Shown piece by piece: positions 25,408 through 36,184 of a stretch of 64,000 bases of DNA. The stretch is from an uncultured Cellvibrionales bacterium (GTDB lineage Bacteria; Pseudomonadota; Gammaproteobacteria; Pseudomonadales; GM7GCV1). The notes under the pieces were generated by a model. That model saw nothing but the letters and a program-made list of their open reading frames with translations, had not been told where the DNA came from and searched no databases. The stretch covers positions 59,739 to 123,738 of the forward strand of contig CAJXYP010000005.1 of assembly GCA_913063225.1 (NCBI GenBank). The letters are read 5' to 3'. The translations under genes were made by a program, and so were the position numbers. Position 1 is the stretch's first letter, and each line of letters opens with the position of its first letter.

Positions 25408-26063
25408 TGGCTCTTAGTAGAGAGCAAATAGCTCAACGAGTAGCCCGCGAAATCCAAGATGGCTTTTACGTCAACTTGGGAATTGGCATCCCTACCTTGG
25501 TATCTAACTATGTTCCTGAGGACATGGAAGTGTCCCTGCACTCCGAGAATGGCCTTCTTGGCATGGGCCCCTTCCCCGCGGCCGATGAAATTGATGCCGA
25601 CCTTATTAATGCAGGCAAGCAGACCGTCACCCTAAACAAAGGCGCCTCGATTTTCTCCTCGGCCGAATCATTCGCCATGATTCGTGGCGGTCATGTCGAC
25701 CTTACGGTTCTGGGCGCTTTTGAACTAGATGTTCTGGGCAATATTGCCTCCTATATGATTCCCGGAAAGCTTATTAAGGGCATGGGCGGCGCTATGGACT
25801 TAGTTGCTGGCGCCGACAATATTATTGTCACCATGATGCATGCCGATCGACATGGGAATTCAAAGTTACTGAACAAATGCACCCTGCCGCTTACCGGTGT
25901 TGGCTGCATCAAAAAGGTAGTTACAGATCTTGCCTATATGAAAATTTCTGAGGGCAAATTTTACCTTATTGAACGAGCGCCCGGCACCAGTGTCGATGAG
26001 ATTATTAGTAAAACCGAGGGAGAACTGGTGGTTTCCGGAAATATCCCCGAGATGGCGCTTTAG
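25407..26063 (+). CDS. scoB: 3-oxoacid CoA-transferase subunit B
   Basis: Beta subunit of the same CoA-transferase. The 218-aa protein contains FYVNLGIGIPTLVSNYVP and SENGLLGMGP, in which the glutamate forms the covalent thioester intermediate. GGHVDLTVLGAFELDVLGNIASYMIPGK and GMGGAMDLVAG follow. Start ATG 25407 overlaps the subunit A stop. The pair is transcribed away from the LysR gene. Confidence 0.94.
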   Translation: MALSREQIAQRVAREIQDGFYVNLGIGIPTLVSNYVPEDMEVSLHSENGLLGMGPFPAADEIDADLINAGKQTVTLNKGASIFSSAESFAMIRGGHVDLTVLGAFELDVLGNIASYMIPGKLIKGMGGAMDLVAGADNIIVTMMHADRHGNSKLLNKCTLPLTGVGCIKKVVTDLAYMKISEGKFYLIERAPGTSVDEIISKTEGELVVSGNIPEMAL

Positions 26064-26081
26064 CGCCAAGGGAGCTAAATC

Positions 26082-27266
26082 ATGAGCTTGGAAGATTGCA
26101 TTGTTATTCTCGACGGCGCCCGCACTCCCATGGGTAGCTTTTGTGGTGTATTTAACTCAGTAACCGCGGTTGAACTTGGTGCCCTGGCAATAAAAGGTGC
26201 TGTGCAGAAGGCTGGAGTTAACCCCGCAGACATCGACGAAGTATATATGGGCTGCGTACTGACAGCAGGCTTGGGACAGGCTCCTGCCAGACAGGCCGCT
26301 ATTGGTGCCGGTATTTCGCAGAGCGCCGGCGCCGTTACGGTAAATAAGGTGTGCGGCTCAGGGATGCAGGCTATTATTTTTGCTCATGACCAGATAAAGC
26401 TAGGCAATCAGCAGGTCGCGGTAGCCGGCGGCATGGAAAGCATGACCAATGCTCCACACCTACTGAAGAATGCACGCTCCGGTATTGGCTCAGGCCATAA
26501 AGAAATATTGGACTCTATGTTTCTCGATGGGTTGGAAGACGCATATACAGGCACTTCCATGGGCAGCTTTGCTCAGGATACGGCGGACAGAAATGGCCTG
26601 ACCCGTGAGGCTATGGACGCTTTTGCTATTGAGTCACTAAGCCGAGCCAATCAAGCTATTGAAAACAATTCCTTGGTAGATGAGATCGTGCCGGTCACCG
26701 TAAAAATCCGTCGCAACGAGACGCTGGTCGAACATGACGAACAACCGCAGAAAGCTAAGGTCGACAAAATACCCACGTTGCGCCCAGCCTTTAGCAAGGA
26801 TGGAACCATCACCGCTGCAAATTCCAGTTCTATATCAGACGGTGCGTCCGCTCTGGTACTGAGCAGCGCAAGTTACGCCCGTGAACAAGGCCTGCAACCC
26901 AAAGCGAAAATTGTCGCTTATGCCCGTCATTCCCATAGCCCGGAAGAATTTACTACCGCTCCTATCAGCGCGATTCAGAAGCTATTTGAAAAATCCGGCT
27001 GGGATAAAGACAGCACCGATCTATTTGAAATCAACGAAGCCTTTGCCATGGTTACTATGCTCGCCATAAGAGAGCTTAAATTGGATCCAGCCAAGGTGAA
27101 CCCCAATGGTGGCGCCTGCGCTCAAGGTCATCCACTAGGATCAACGGCTAGCAGACTGGTGGTTACGCTTATGCATGCCCTCGAGCGAAGTGGAAAGAAA
27201 CGCGGTATCGCCAGTATGTGCATTGGTGGCGGTGAAGCGCTCGCTATGGCGATTGAACGGGTCTGA
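26082..27266 (+). CDS. atoB: Acetyl-CoA C-acetyltransferase (thiolase)
   Basis: A 394-aa biosynthetic-type thiolase that cleaves acetoacetyl-CoA to two acetyl-CoA, or the reverse. It has nucleophile Cys91 in NKVCGSGMQA, the EINEAFA motif, histidine in GGACAQGHPLGSTASR, and the second catalytic Cys near residue 380 in SMCIGGGEALA. The GGGEALA ending is of the acetoacetyl-CoA thiolase type rather than the 3-oxoadipyl-CoA thiolase. It starts 18 bp after scoB with a GGGAGCT ribosome site and completes the three-gene operon. Confidence 0.94.
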   Translation: MSLEDCIVILDGARTPMGSFCGVFNSVTAVELGALAIKGAVQKAGVNPADIDEVYMGCVLTAGLGQAPARQAAIGAGISQSAGAVTVNKVCGSGMQAIIFAHDQIKLGNQQVAVAGGMESMTNAPHLLKNARSGIGSGHKEILDSMFLDGLEDAYTGTSMGSFAQDTADRNGLTREAMDAFAIESLSRANQAIENNSLVDEIVPVTVKIRRNETLVEHDEQPQKAKVDKIPTLRPAFSKDGTITAANSSSISDGASALVLSSASYAREQGLQPKAKIVAYARHSHSPEEFTTAPISAIQKLFEKSGWDKDSTDLFEINEAFAMVTMLAIRELKLDPAKVNPNGGACAQGHPLGSTASRLVVTLMHALERSGKKRGIASMCIGGGEALAMAIERV

Positions 27267-27455
27267 CTATCTGCTTCTCTGAACATGATTGTCTGAACTG
27301 ATTGAGAGCCTCTAGCGTGAAACAGACCGCTTTAAACTTACCCTTTCTATATACTTACTTGACCTGCCGCGGTTAGCATCGATATTGTCTGGCGCGGTAT
27401 ATGACTTTAATCCCGGCAATATCGGGAATCTCAGTAAAATTCGGGGGAATTTACA

Positions 27456-27917
27456 ATGCGGCTTCTAAGATGGAAATCTCGTCTAACCACTAAGACTATA
27501 GGGCTCTTAGGCGTCCTATTACTACAAGCACCAGCAGCACTTGCCCACCATTCCTACTCAATGATCGACAACTCTAAGGTTATTGAGGTGGAGGCCACCA
27601 TAGCTAAGCTTGAATGGGTCAATCCGCATATATTTCTTTGGGCTTATGTAGCCGACGACTCGCAGGAGAGTGGTTATCAGCTATATGCCTTTGAAGCCGG
27701 AAGCATCACCATGATGGCAAAAGCCGGGTGGTCGCGGGACGGTACCGTCACCGTCGGCGAAGAAGTCACAATTGAGTATCTTCCTCTGTTCAACGGCGAA
27801 CCCGGTGGTTCCTTGGCAACATTGACACATGCAGACGGCAGGTATACCCCAGGAGATTTTCCAGCGGTTAGGTATCTCGAAGAAATCCGTGCTGCGGAAA
27901 GTAGAGCTACGCAATGA
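27456..27917 (+). CDS. Secreted DUF6152 protein
   Basis: A 153-aa protein with signal peptide LGVLLLQAPAALA followed by HHSYSMIDNSK. The DUF6152 domain shows IAKLEWVNPHIFLWAYV, YAFEAGSITMMAKAGWSRDG, VTIEYLPLFNGEPGG. Its stop overlaps the start of the following lipoprotein gene by 4 bp (ATGA). The same two modules are fused in one protein at 56916-58160, which supports a shared task in the periplasm. Function unknown. Confidence 0.75.
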   Translation: MRLLRWKSRLTTKTIGLLGVLLLQAPAALAHHSYSMIDNSKVIEVEATIAKLEWVNPHIFLWAYVADDSQESGYQLYAFEAGSITMMAKAGWSRDGTVTVGEEVTIEYLPLFNGEPGGSLATLTHADGRYTPGDFPAVRYLEEIRAAESRATQ

Positions 27918-28720
27918 TTTTCGGTCGTTTAATCACCAAAATTGCATTTGCTTACGCGGCTGCACTGCTACTGGTTGCTTGCGGACAAAGCGTCGATAGC
28001 GCTCCCGCTGCTGAGGACTCAACTGCCGCATCATTTCAAAACCTGCCAGATTGGGGCGGATGGTGGCTTTCAGGTTTCACGGGAGGGGTGCGGGCAGCAA
28101 CCGCGAATTTGGATGTGTATCTACCTGAAGCCAGAAGGATTCTCGAAGCAGTCAGTGCGCCGGGTGCAAATCTTGGCGGAGGCGCTGAGTACTGTGTTAC
28201 TACCCGTTTTAACGGTGGTAGTAATGGCGGCGGGACCGATGACGTCGAGTTTCTCTTAATGCCAGAAAGGCTCACCATCACCAACGGAGATGGGCTACTA
28301 CGGCGTATACCTATTGATGGTCGTGTACTGCGCGAAAACCCTGAACCCTCCAATGGCGGGACATCTGTAGGCCACTGGGAAGGCGATACTTTGGTTGTCG
28401 AAACCATAGGTCTTCACCCCGATACTACCTTTCCCACATCGTCGCGACCCAATTCTCCTCTAATTGGAGAGAACGTTCATGTCCTCGAGCACTTGCAGCT
28501 CAATGCCGAGGATCAATTGATCGTAAGTACGGTGTTAACTGCGCCGCAAATGCTGAACGCTCCGCTTGAGTTCACCACGGTCTATTCACGTGATCCCGGT
28601 TATGTTTATCGCGACCACGACCGATGTTCATTGGATGATCGCTCGATTGATCCTGAAACGGGATTTGAGCGCTTCGATTTAACGCCTCCGGCAGATCTTC
28701 CACCACCGCCACCCAGCTAA
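27914..28720 (+). CDS. Lipoprotein of unknown function, partner of the DUF6152 protein
   Basis: A 268-aa protein. The N-terminus with LLVACGQ is a lipobox, so it should be anchored by lipid at the outer or inner membrane. The body contains LPDWGGWWLSG near the start and HWEGDTLVVETIGLHPDTTF followed by VLEHLQLNAEDQLIVSTVLT. These are the same elements (RWEGKTLIIETTG, IERYTVINDG) seen in the C-terminal half of the protein at 56916. It ends in a proline run. It is translationally coupled to the DUF6152 gene and followed by a strong terminator. Confidence 0.7.
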   Translation: MIFGRLITKIAFAYAAALLLVACGQSVDSAPAAEDSTAASFQNLPDWGGWWLSGFTGGVRAATANLDVYLPEARRILEAVSAPGANLGGGAEYCVTTRFNGGSNGGGTDDVEFLLMPERLTITNGDGLLRRIPIDGRVLRENPEPSNGGTSVGHWEGDTLVVETIGLHPDTTFPTSSRPNSPLIGENVHVLEHLQLNAEDQLIVSTVLTAPQMLNAPLEFTTVYSRDPGYVYRDHDRCSLDDRSIDPETGFERFDLTPPADLPPPPPS

Positions 28721-28746
28721 CTAAATTCAAACAGCTTAGCAACAAA

Positions 28747-28780
28747 TGTAAAAGACCCGGCCGAAGCCGGGTCTTTTACA
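28747..28780 (+). terminator. Rho-independent terminator
   Basis: A perfect 15-bp stem, TGTAAAAGACCCGGC (28747-28761) pairing with GCCGGGTCTTTTACA (28766-28780), with a CGAA tetraloop and T-rich sequence after it. It lies 26 bp after the lipoprotein stop and, being symmetric, may also serve the convergent molybdenum-enzyme operon. Confidence 0.93.
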
Positions 28781-28812
28781 TTTTGTTTTAGAGAACCTAG
28801 TTCCCAGTATAA

Positions 28813-31080
28813 CTAGATTGACCGTTGACTCTTCAAACTAAACCCTTCAACGGACATAGGTAAGTTCCGAATACGATGCCCTGAAGCCGTATAGATAGCG
28901 TTACATACCGCTGGCGCTATCGGCGGTAATGCCGGCTCACCCGATCCGGTTGGCGAAAAATCGCTCTCGATAAACTGAACTTCTACCTCCGGCACCTGCT
29001 GAATACGTAACAATGGATATTGGTGGAAGTTAGTCTGCCGAATTGCCCCCTCGTCGATATCAATTTCCTGCGCGGCCATACTACTAATTCCATCCAATAC
29101 CGAACCTATCCATTGATGCTCTGCTCCACTCTTGTTAACAATCAATCCAATATCGCCAGCGACCCAAACTTTGTTAATAAGCACCGCTTTGTCTTCGTCG
29201 ACACTGACGTCTACCACCTCGGCAAAGTGACCGCGGTGTGAGAAGTAAAACGCCAATCCGAGAGCTCTACCCGGCTCCATTTCCCTGCCCCAACCTGCCA
29301 TTTCGGCAACCGCACGGATAACCGCTGTGCCACGCTGTGGATTAAGGGCGCTCGGATTTCCCTCGACGAGCCAGTCACCATTACCCATAAGTTCCAGTAA
29401 GAATTCAAGGTGGTCACGACCGGCGGCATCGGAAACTTCATGGAAGAAGCTTTGGGTTACAAAAGCCAAGGTATTTGAAAATGGCGCTCGCCAGTACCCA
29501 CAAGGTATTTGAAGAGGCAAAAGCGTCTGGCTCATACGGTAATTCGCCAGGGTATGAACCGGAAATTCCAAACTTGCGGCAGCGGCGGTAAAGGGGCCGC
29601 CACCTGCAACCGCCCGATCCCCATCATTGGTGAAACTAATGTGGTGATTATGGAATGTCTGCATTTTGCCCTCTGGCGAGAGAGCCGCTTCCAGTTGATT
29701 GAATCCGCCAGCACGGAAGAAATCGTCGCGCATATCGTCTTCGCGGTCCCACTGAAGCTTTATCGGTGCGGCCACCATCTTGGCAATAGCTCCCGCTTCA
29801 CATACATAATCGTTCATCAGGCGTCGGCCAAACCCCCCGCCAACGCGTGTTTGATGAACAACAATACTTTCCGCTGGAAGTCCTAGGGTATCGGCGACTA
29901 GAGGAATTGCTGAGCCCGGAGTTTGACTAGGCGCCCAAAATTCCAATATACCCTCGTGATACCAGGCAGTGCAGTTTTGTGGCTCTAGCGTGGCGTGGCC
30001 AACAAACTTATAGCTGTACCAGGCCTTCAGGGTTTTTGAGCTGTTTTGAAGAGCAGTGTCTACATCCCCGGTTTCGGCTAAAACCGTACCAGACTGATTT
30101 GCCTTACTCTCAGCATCAGCTTGAATTCGCTGCCAATCATCTGTGGACGCGTTCGAGTTGTCCCACTCTATCCGCAATGCCCGCTTTGCCTTAAACACTC
30201 TCCAAGAATTATCGCCAACAATAGCTACACCCGAGCGGAGTTGAGTTGGACCGCCACTCCCACCAAGAATAAACGCCTGACTAATCCCCGGCATATCCAG
30301 AATCTCATCGAGATTCGCCGAAACGGCACGCCCTCCGATTCGGGGAGCTTTTGCAAAGGCTGCGTACTTCATCCCAGGTAATTGTTGGTCGATCCCAAAT
30401 AGCGGCTTCCCCTGAACAATATCCGGGTTATCAACGCCGGAAACTCGAGTCCCCAGTAGGCGGTATTCATCTCGACTCTTTAACTCAAGCCTTTCAGCAT
30501 CAGGAAGCGGCAATTTGGCGGCATCAAAGGTTAGCTCAGCATAATCTAAAGAGGCTCCGGTCTGCATATTAATAACTTGATGCGCTTCCGTCCGGCATTG
30601 ACTCTGGTCTACACCCCAGCGATCTGCGGCCGCGGATATCAACATAGCGCGTGCAGTGGCACCCGCCTGACGCAGTCTGTCCCAATTATCTGGAGTAGAG
30701 CGCGAACCGCCCGCAAACTGGGCCCCAAAGACTGCTTGGTTTATAGGTGATTGAACTATCTTAATTCGCGTGAAGTCCGCATCCATTTCCTCAGCAACGA
30801 TCATCGGAAAAGAGGTTTTAATACCCTGCCCTATCTCTGGATTTTTGGCATATACCTGAACTTGTCCATCAGGAAGAACATGTACAAAAGCATTCAATTC
30901 AAGCAGTTGATCCGAATCTAAGGATTGCATAGAGATATCTGAAGGTCTCGGCTCTGTTGGTCCGCAACCGGATATCCCGCCTATGGCAAGGCCGCCGCCA
31001 ATTCCCGAGACTTTGATAAAACGACGACGATTCATTTTTGGCCAATTGTGAAGGTGAGCATTGACTGTTGAATCAGACAT
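28813..31080 (-). CDS. Molybdopterin-binding subunit, isoquinoline 1-oxidoreductase beta-like (xanthine dehydrogenase family)
   Basis: About 755 aa from ATG 31080, overlapping the end of the iron-sulfur subunit gene by 8 bp; an upstream in-frame start at 31188 would run far into that gene. A Tat signal ([15 protein letters not shown]) ends near a cysteine, so it is exported folded and with cofactor. Molybdenum-hydroxylase elements include [60 protein letters not shown] and [17 protein letters not shown], the last with the base glutamate GEP. With the small 2Fe-2S subunit and no FAD subunit it matches the IorAB type, which hydroxylates N-heterocycles or aldehydes. The substrate is unknown. Confidence 0.88.
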   Translation of the reverse strand: MSDSTVNAHLHNWPKMNRRRFIKVSGIGGGLAIGGISGCGPTEPRPSDISMQSLDSDQLLELNAFVHVLPDGQVQVYAKNPEIGQGIKTSFPMIVAEEMDADFTRIKIVQSPINQAVFGAQFAGGSRSTPDNWDRLRQAGATARAMLISAAADRWGVDQSQCRTEAHQVINMQTGASLDYAELTFDAAKLPLPDAERLELKSRDEYRLLGTRVSGVDNPDIVQGKPLFGIDQQLPGMKYAAFAKAPRIGGRAVSANLDEILDMPGISQAFILGGSGGPTQLRSGVAIVGDNSWRVFKAKRALRIEWDNSNASTDDWQRIQADAESKANQSGTVLAETGDVDTALQNSSKTLKAWYSYKFVGHATLEPQNCTAWYHEGILEFWAPSQTPGSAIPLVADTLGLPAESIVVHQTRVGGGFGRRLMNDYVCEAGAIAKMVAAPIKLQWDREDDMRDDFFRAGGFNQLEAALSPEGKMQTFHNHHISFTNDGDRAVAGGGPFTAAAASLEFPVHTLANYRMSQTLLPLQIPCGYWRAPFSNTLAFVTQSFFHEVSDAAGRDHLEFLLELMGNGDWLVEGNPSALNPQRGTAVIRAVAEMAGWGREMEPGRALGLAFYFSHRGHFAEVVDVSVDEDKAVLINKVWVAGDIGLIVNKSGAEHQWIGSVLDGISSMAAQEIDIDEGAIRQTNFHQYPLLRIQQVPEVEVQFIESDFSPTGSGEPALPPIAPAVCNAIYTASGHRIRNLPMSVEGFSLKSQRSI

Positions 31081-31552
31081 TCCCTTCCTCCTTTTCCATA
31101 TCCGCTGCCTGATGGATAGCTTCGCGAATTCGGGCATAAGAATTACATCGACAAATATTGCCCTGCATTGCGCTATCAATATCAGCATCGGTCGGATTCG
31201 AATTGGATTTCAGTAACGCAGTGGCGGACATCAACTGACCGGCCTGGCAATAACCACATTGGGGAACATCGAGCTCAACCCAAGTTTTTTGTAGCGCACT
31301 CAGCTCACCACCATCGGACAAGCCTTCGACGGTGGTCACCTCTTGCGTGACAGCAGAAATCGGGAAAGAACAGCTGCGGATAGGCGTTCCTCCGAGGTGA
31401 ACGGTACAGGCGCCACATTGAGCAATGCCACAACCGAACTTAGTACCTTTCATGTCCAGCACATCTCGCAAAACCCACAGCAAAGGCGTATCAGCATCTA
31501 CATCATTTGCAGTACGCGGTTCACCATTAATACTTACTTGATAATCCGGCAT
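31073..31552 (-). CDS. (2Fe-2S)-binding subunit, isoquinoline 1-oxidoreductase alpha-like
   Basis: About 159 aa from ATG 31552 ([16 protein letters not shown]), which matches the family start; the frame extends to 31612 without support. It has two [2Fe-2S] clusters: the plant-type [15 protein letters not shown] near residue 45-60 and the C-terminal CGYCQAGQ...GNICRC pair. It transfers electrons from the molybdenum subunit to an external acceptor such as a cytochrome or azurin. Its stop overlaps the large-subunit start. It lies directly after a broken aldo/keto reductase gene at the end of the lig cluster. Confidence 0.9.
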   Translation of the reverse strand: MPDYQVSINGEPRTANDVDADTPLLWVLRDVLDMKGTKFGCGIAQCGACTVHLGGTPIRSCSFPISAVTQEVTTVEGLSDGGELSALQKTWVELDVPQCGYCQAGQLMSATALLKSNSNPTDADIDSAMQGNICRCNSYARIREAIHQAADMEKEEGNV

Positions 31553-31586
31553 CGGGAACCTCGTTCTAGTATCTGGAGTAGTCTTC

Positions 31587-31958
31587 CTAGTATAGATGCA
31601 GGGCATATACAAAGGAACTCAATCTAGAAGCGTAAGATAATGATTCCTCGCAGCAGCGGCGAATCTGATCTGGATGTCCGTCCAGCTCGCGCTTGCCATC
31701 CCGAAGAAAAAGCACGCCTTTGCTAACCAGAAATATTTTATCGCGCACTGATTTAAGAACAGGCCCAACTAGCGATTCATTTTTACCCGCACCATAAAGA
31801 GCGGCCGAATCGAAATGCGTTATACCAAGGTCGAGAGAGTGCTGGAGCAGCTTTTCTGCCTCTTCTCTAGAGGGCGGTATTCCGTATGCATGGGAAAGGT
31901 TCATACATCCCAATCCTATTGCTGGAACAGAACAATCCCCAATTTTTCGCAACTGCAT
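31587..31958 (-). pseudogene. Truncated aldo/keto reductase (N-terminal third only)
   Basis: 123 codons match only the start of an aldo/keto reductase: LGCMNLSHAYG, LGITHFDSAALYGAGKNESLVG (catalytic Asp and Tyr present) and KIFLVSKGVLF with the catalytic Lys. The match fades after the CCEESL helix and the frame stops, so about 200 residues of the barrel are gone. It starts 14 bp after ligC on the same strand and runs into the iron-sulfur subunit gene. A deletion seems to have joined the lig operon to the molybdenum-enzyme genes here. Confidence 0.75.
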
Positions 31959-31972
31959 ATCTGGCCTACTCT

Positions 31973-32917
31973 TTAGCCTTCTAGTTGCTGCTCAAGATCG
32001 TAGAGCACCCTGTAGCAAGGCAGTACTTGGGCAACGCTTGAATTTGGTTCACGACCATCTCTGATAGACGAGATAAATTCACGATCCTGCAGTTCTATTC
32101 CGTTCATGGAAACATCTACCTTCGATACATCTATTAGTTCTTCTTTGCCATTAAATAGATCATCGTATCGAGCAATATAAGTACCGTTGTCGCATATATA
32201 TCGGAAGAAGGTTCCGATGGGGCCATCATTGTTAAAGGAAAGGGACAAAGTACAAATCGCACCATTGGCGGCCTTCATTTGAACCGACATATCCAGAGCG
32301 ATACCTAATTCGGGATGAATCGGCCCCTGAATCACATTGGCCTCTGTTATGGGCGAGCCTGCCTGATAAGCAAATAAATCGACGGTATGTGCCGCATGGT
32401 GCCATAGCAAATGATCTGTCCAGCTTCGCGCTTCGCCCTTCGCATTGATATTTTTACGACGGAAAAAATAGGTCTGCACGTCCATCTGCTGAATCGCTAT
32501 ATCACCTGACTGAATCTGTTTGTGGATCCATTGATGGGACGGATTGAATCGACGTGTATGACCCACCATACAAACTCGGCCAGTTTCTTTTTGGGTTTTT
32601 AAAACTGCCTCTGCATCTGCCCAACTATCAGCTAAGGGAATTTCCACCTGCACGTGTTTTCCGGCGCGCATGCATTTAATGGCTTGGGCTGCGTGCATTT
32701 GGGTAGGCGTGCATAGAATAACCGCCTCGGCTTCAGTGGACTCCAATGCGCTAGTTAGATCTGCAGATACATGGCTAATGCCATATTCATCGGCAACCTT
32801 TTTTGCCTTCTCTTCATCACGGCCAACAAGTGACACAACCTCAGCCCCATCTATTTGAGTAATTCCATCTAGATGCTTGATTCCAAAAGCGCCCGGTCCG
32901 ACAACCATTATTTTCAT
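31973..32917 (-). CDS. ligC: 4-carboxy-2-hydroxymuconate-6-semialdehyde dehydrogenase LigC
   Basis: NAD(P)-dependent dehydrogenase that turns the ring-cleavage product of protocatechuate into 2-pyrone-4,6-dicarboxylate. The 314-aa Gfo/Idh/MocA-type protein has the Rossmann start VVGPGAFGIKHLDG. The long LigC-specific stretches VILCTPTQMHAAQAI, HVQVEIPLADSWADAEAV, VGHTRRFNPSHQWIH, QTYFFRRKN and WTDHLLWHHAAHTVDLFAYQ match what I know of the Sphingobium enzyme very closely. It follows ligB by 18 bp in a seven-gene pathway set. Confidence 0.95.
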   Translation of the reverse strand: MKIMVVGPGAFGIKHLDGITQIDGAEVVSLVGRDEEKAKKVADEYGISHVSADLTSALESTEAEAVILCTPTQMHAAQAIKCMRAGKHVQVEIPLADSWADAEAVLKTQKETGRVCMVGHTRRFNPSHQWIHKQIQSGDIAIQQMDVQTYFFRRKNINAKGEARSWTDHLLWHHAAHTVDLFAYQAGSPITEANVIQGPIHPELGIALDMSVQMKAANGAICTLSLSFNNDGPIGTFFRYICDNGTYIARYDDLFNGKEELIDVSKVDVSMNGIELQDREFISSIRDGREPNSSVAQVLPCYRVLYDLEQQLEG

Positions 32918-32935
32918 TGCATACTCCTAGCGTAT

Positions 32936-34184
<1,249 letters not shown>

Positions 34185-34215
34185 ATTCTCACTACCTTAG
34201 TTGTATTCATTTAGC

Positions 34216-35106
34216 TCAAACTCCCCAATAAAGACGCATGGGATTATCTATCAATAATTGATGCTGTAACGATTCAGTTACTGCTATCTGCGGAATGATA
34301 TCCACCAAGTGTCCATCGTTTGGCATATGACTTTTCATGTTCGGATGAGGCCAATCTGTACCCCAAAGCACTCGATCTGGAAAGCTTTCAACGATTTTAC
34401 GAGCAAAGGGAATAACGTCTTGATACCCGCTTGGCCCATCTAAGGATAACCTTTCCGGGCAACTTACCTTTGACCATATATTGGGATTTTCACTCAGCAG
34501 CTTTATAAAGAGCGCAAACTCTGGGCCATCAACTGATTTACTGACATCTGGCCGGCCCATATGATCTACAACAAGGGTGGTCGGTAAGGATGTGAAAAAA
34601 TCATATAGCTCGGGTAAATCTTCAGATTCAAAATAAATAACAATGTGCCAACCTAATGCTTTTATGCGGGTTGCTATTTGCCTGAGATCATCAAAGGGAA
34701 GTGAATCCACAAGTCGTTTAACGAAGTTGAAACGAACCCCACGCACACCAGCGTCGTGTAGTTCTTGCAGCTCCTCATCCGTAACGCTGGCCTTCACTGT
34801 GGCTACGCCTCTAGCCATTCCCCTAGAGCTTTCAAGAGCATCTACCAAGGCACTATTATCTGCACCATGGCAGGTAGCCTGCACAATGACATTGCGCGAA
34901 AACCTGAGAAAATCCCGCAGTTGCCAAAGCTGTTTTTTTGATGCATCGCAGGGTGTGTATTTGCGTTCTGGCGCAAACGGAAACTGATCGCCCGGCCCAA
35001 ACACATGGCAATGAGCGTCCACTGCACCTTTAGGTGGTACGTAGCTAGGTTTGCTTGGCGCTTTGTGCCAGTTCAACCAATCGGTATCGGCCTTAAAATT
35101 CGTCAC
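34216..35106 (-). CDS. ligI: 2-pyrone-4,6-dicarboxylate hydrolase LigI
   Basis: Amidohydrolase-superfamily lactonase that opens 2-pyrone-4,6-dicarboxylate to 4-oxalomesaconate. The 296-aa protein has the PSYVPPKGAVDAHCHVFGPG start with the HxH pair, NVIVQATCHGADN, GVRGVRFNFVKRLVD, VVDHMGRPDVSKS and VLWGTDWPHPNM, all matching LigI. It overlaps ligJ by 4 bp and lies 31 bp before ligA. Confidence 0.95.
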   Translation of the reverse strand: MTNFKADTDWLNWHKAPSKPSYVPPKGAVDAHCHVFGPGDQFPFAPERKYTPCDASKKQLWQLRDFLRFSRNVIVQATCHGADNSALVDALESSRGMARGVATVKASVTDEELQELHDAGVRGVRFNFVKRLVDSLPFDDLRQIATRIKALGWHIVIYFESEDLPELYDFFTSLPTTLVVDHMGRPDVSKSVDGPEFALFIKLLSENPNIWSKVSCPERLSLDGPSGYQDVIPFARKIVESFPDRVLWGTDWPHPNMKSHMPNDGHLVDIIPQIAVTESLQHQLLIDNPMRLYWGV

Positions 35107-36122
35107 AGGCCTTTCTCCTTCAGCAAACTATCCAATCGAGGATATACCCGTCTAGCATTTCCTTCGTAAACCTTATTTCGGTCTAGATCGGAAAGGTTGA
35201 GCGTATCCACATATAGTTTTGTATCGTCAAAGTATTCCCCGGTTTCAGGATCAATACCTCTGACAGCGCCGACCATCTCTGATCCAAACAAAATATTATC
35301 TATATCAATAACGCGAAATAGCAGATCAATTCCTGGCTGATGGTATACGCAGGTATCAAAAAAGACGTTCTTCATAAGGTGTTCGCCAAGGGGTGGCTGC
35401 TTTAACATATCCGCCAAGCCCCGATATCGCCCCCAATGGTAGGGAACCGCGCCGCCTCCATGAGGAATAATAAAGCGCAGATTCGGAAAGTCTTTGAATA
35501 AGTCACCCTCAAGAAACTGCATAAATGCTGTGGTATCAGCATTCATATAATGAGCACCAGTTGCGTGAAAGTTAGGGTTACAGGATCCGGAAACATGAAC
35601 CATAGCCGGCACATCTAATTCGACCATTTTTTCATAGAATGGATACCAACTCCTGTCTGTCAGAGGTGCCGAAGTCCAGTATCCACCCGATGGGTCCGGA
35701 TTCAGATTACAGCCAATAAAGCCCAAATCGTTGACGCATCGTTCCAATTCGCTCACTGAGTGTTCGATGGATACCCCTTCAGATTGGGGCAACTGGCACA
35801 CCCCAGCAAAATAGGCGGGATAGAGGTCCACAACGCGTTTAATTAGGTCATTGCAGGCGCTTGTCCACTGCTCCGACACTGACCGATCACCAATATGGTG
35901 TGCCATCGCCGATGCCCGTGGAGAAAATATGGTCATATCGGCATTGCGCTCTTTCAGCAGGCGCAGTTGATTTTTTTCAATACTTTCTCGAATCTGGTCG
36001 TCACTAATACTCGGCACTTCGGGTAGCGCCTGACCGCTTTCAAAGGCCTTAATCTGCGCCTCACGAAAAAGCTGGTGCGGTTCTGGTGCGGTGGTGTAGT
36101 GCCCGTGACAATCGATAATCAT
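35103..36122 (-). CDS. ligJ: 4-oxalomesaconate hydratase LigJ
   Basis: Hydratase forming 4-carboxy-4-hydroxy-2-oxoadipate. It is a 339-aa amidohydrolase-fold protein with MIIDCHGHYTTAPEP at the start, FSPRASAMAHHIGD, AYFAGVCQLPQSEGV, GFIGCNLNPDPSGGYW, MVHVSGSCNPNFH and FIIPHGGGAVPYHWGRYRG, matching LigJ rather than the unrelated GalB hydratase. Zinc-binding His residues are present. Its stop overlaps the ligI start by 4 bp; a 62-bp gap separates it from the tautomerase gene upstream. Confidence 0.94.
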   Translation of the reverse strand: MIIDCHGHYTTAPEPHQLFREAQIKAFESGQALPEVPSISDDQIRESIEKNQLRLLKERNADMTIFSPRASAMAHHIGDRSVSEQWTSACNDLIKRVVDLYPAYFAGVCQLPQSEGVSIEHSVSELERCVNDLGFIGCNLNPDPSGGYWTSAPLTDRSWYPFYEKMVELDVPAMVHVSGSCNPNFHATGAHYMNADTTAFMQFLEGDLFKDFPNLRFIIPHGGGAVPYHWGRYRGLADMLKQPPLGEHLMKNVFFDTCVYHQPGIDLLFRVIDIDNILFGSEMVGAVRGIDPETGEYFDDTKLYVDTLNLSDLDRNKVYEGNARRVYPRLDSLLKEKGL

Positions 36123-36184
36123 TGTTTAATGCCCAGTTTGAGAAATTCTTTGTTTTGGATCTTTCATACTAAAAAAAACAGTCT

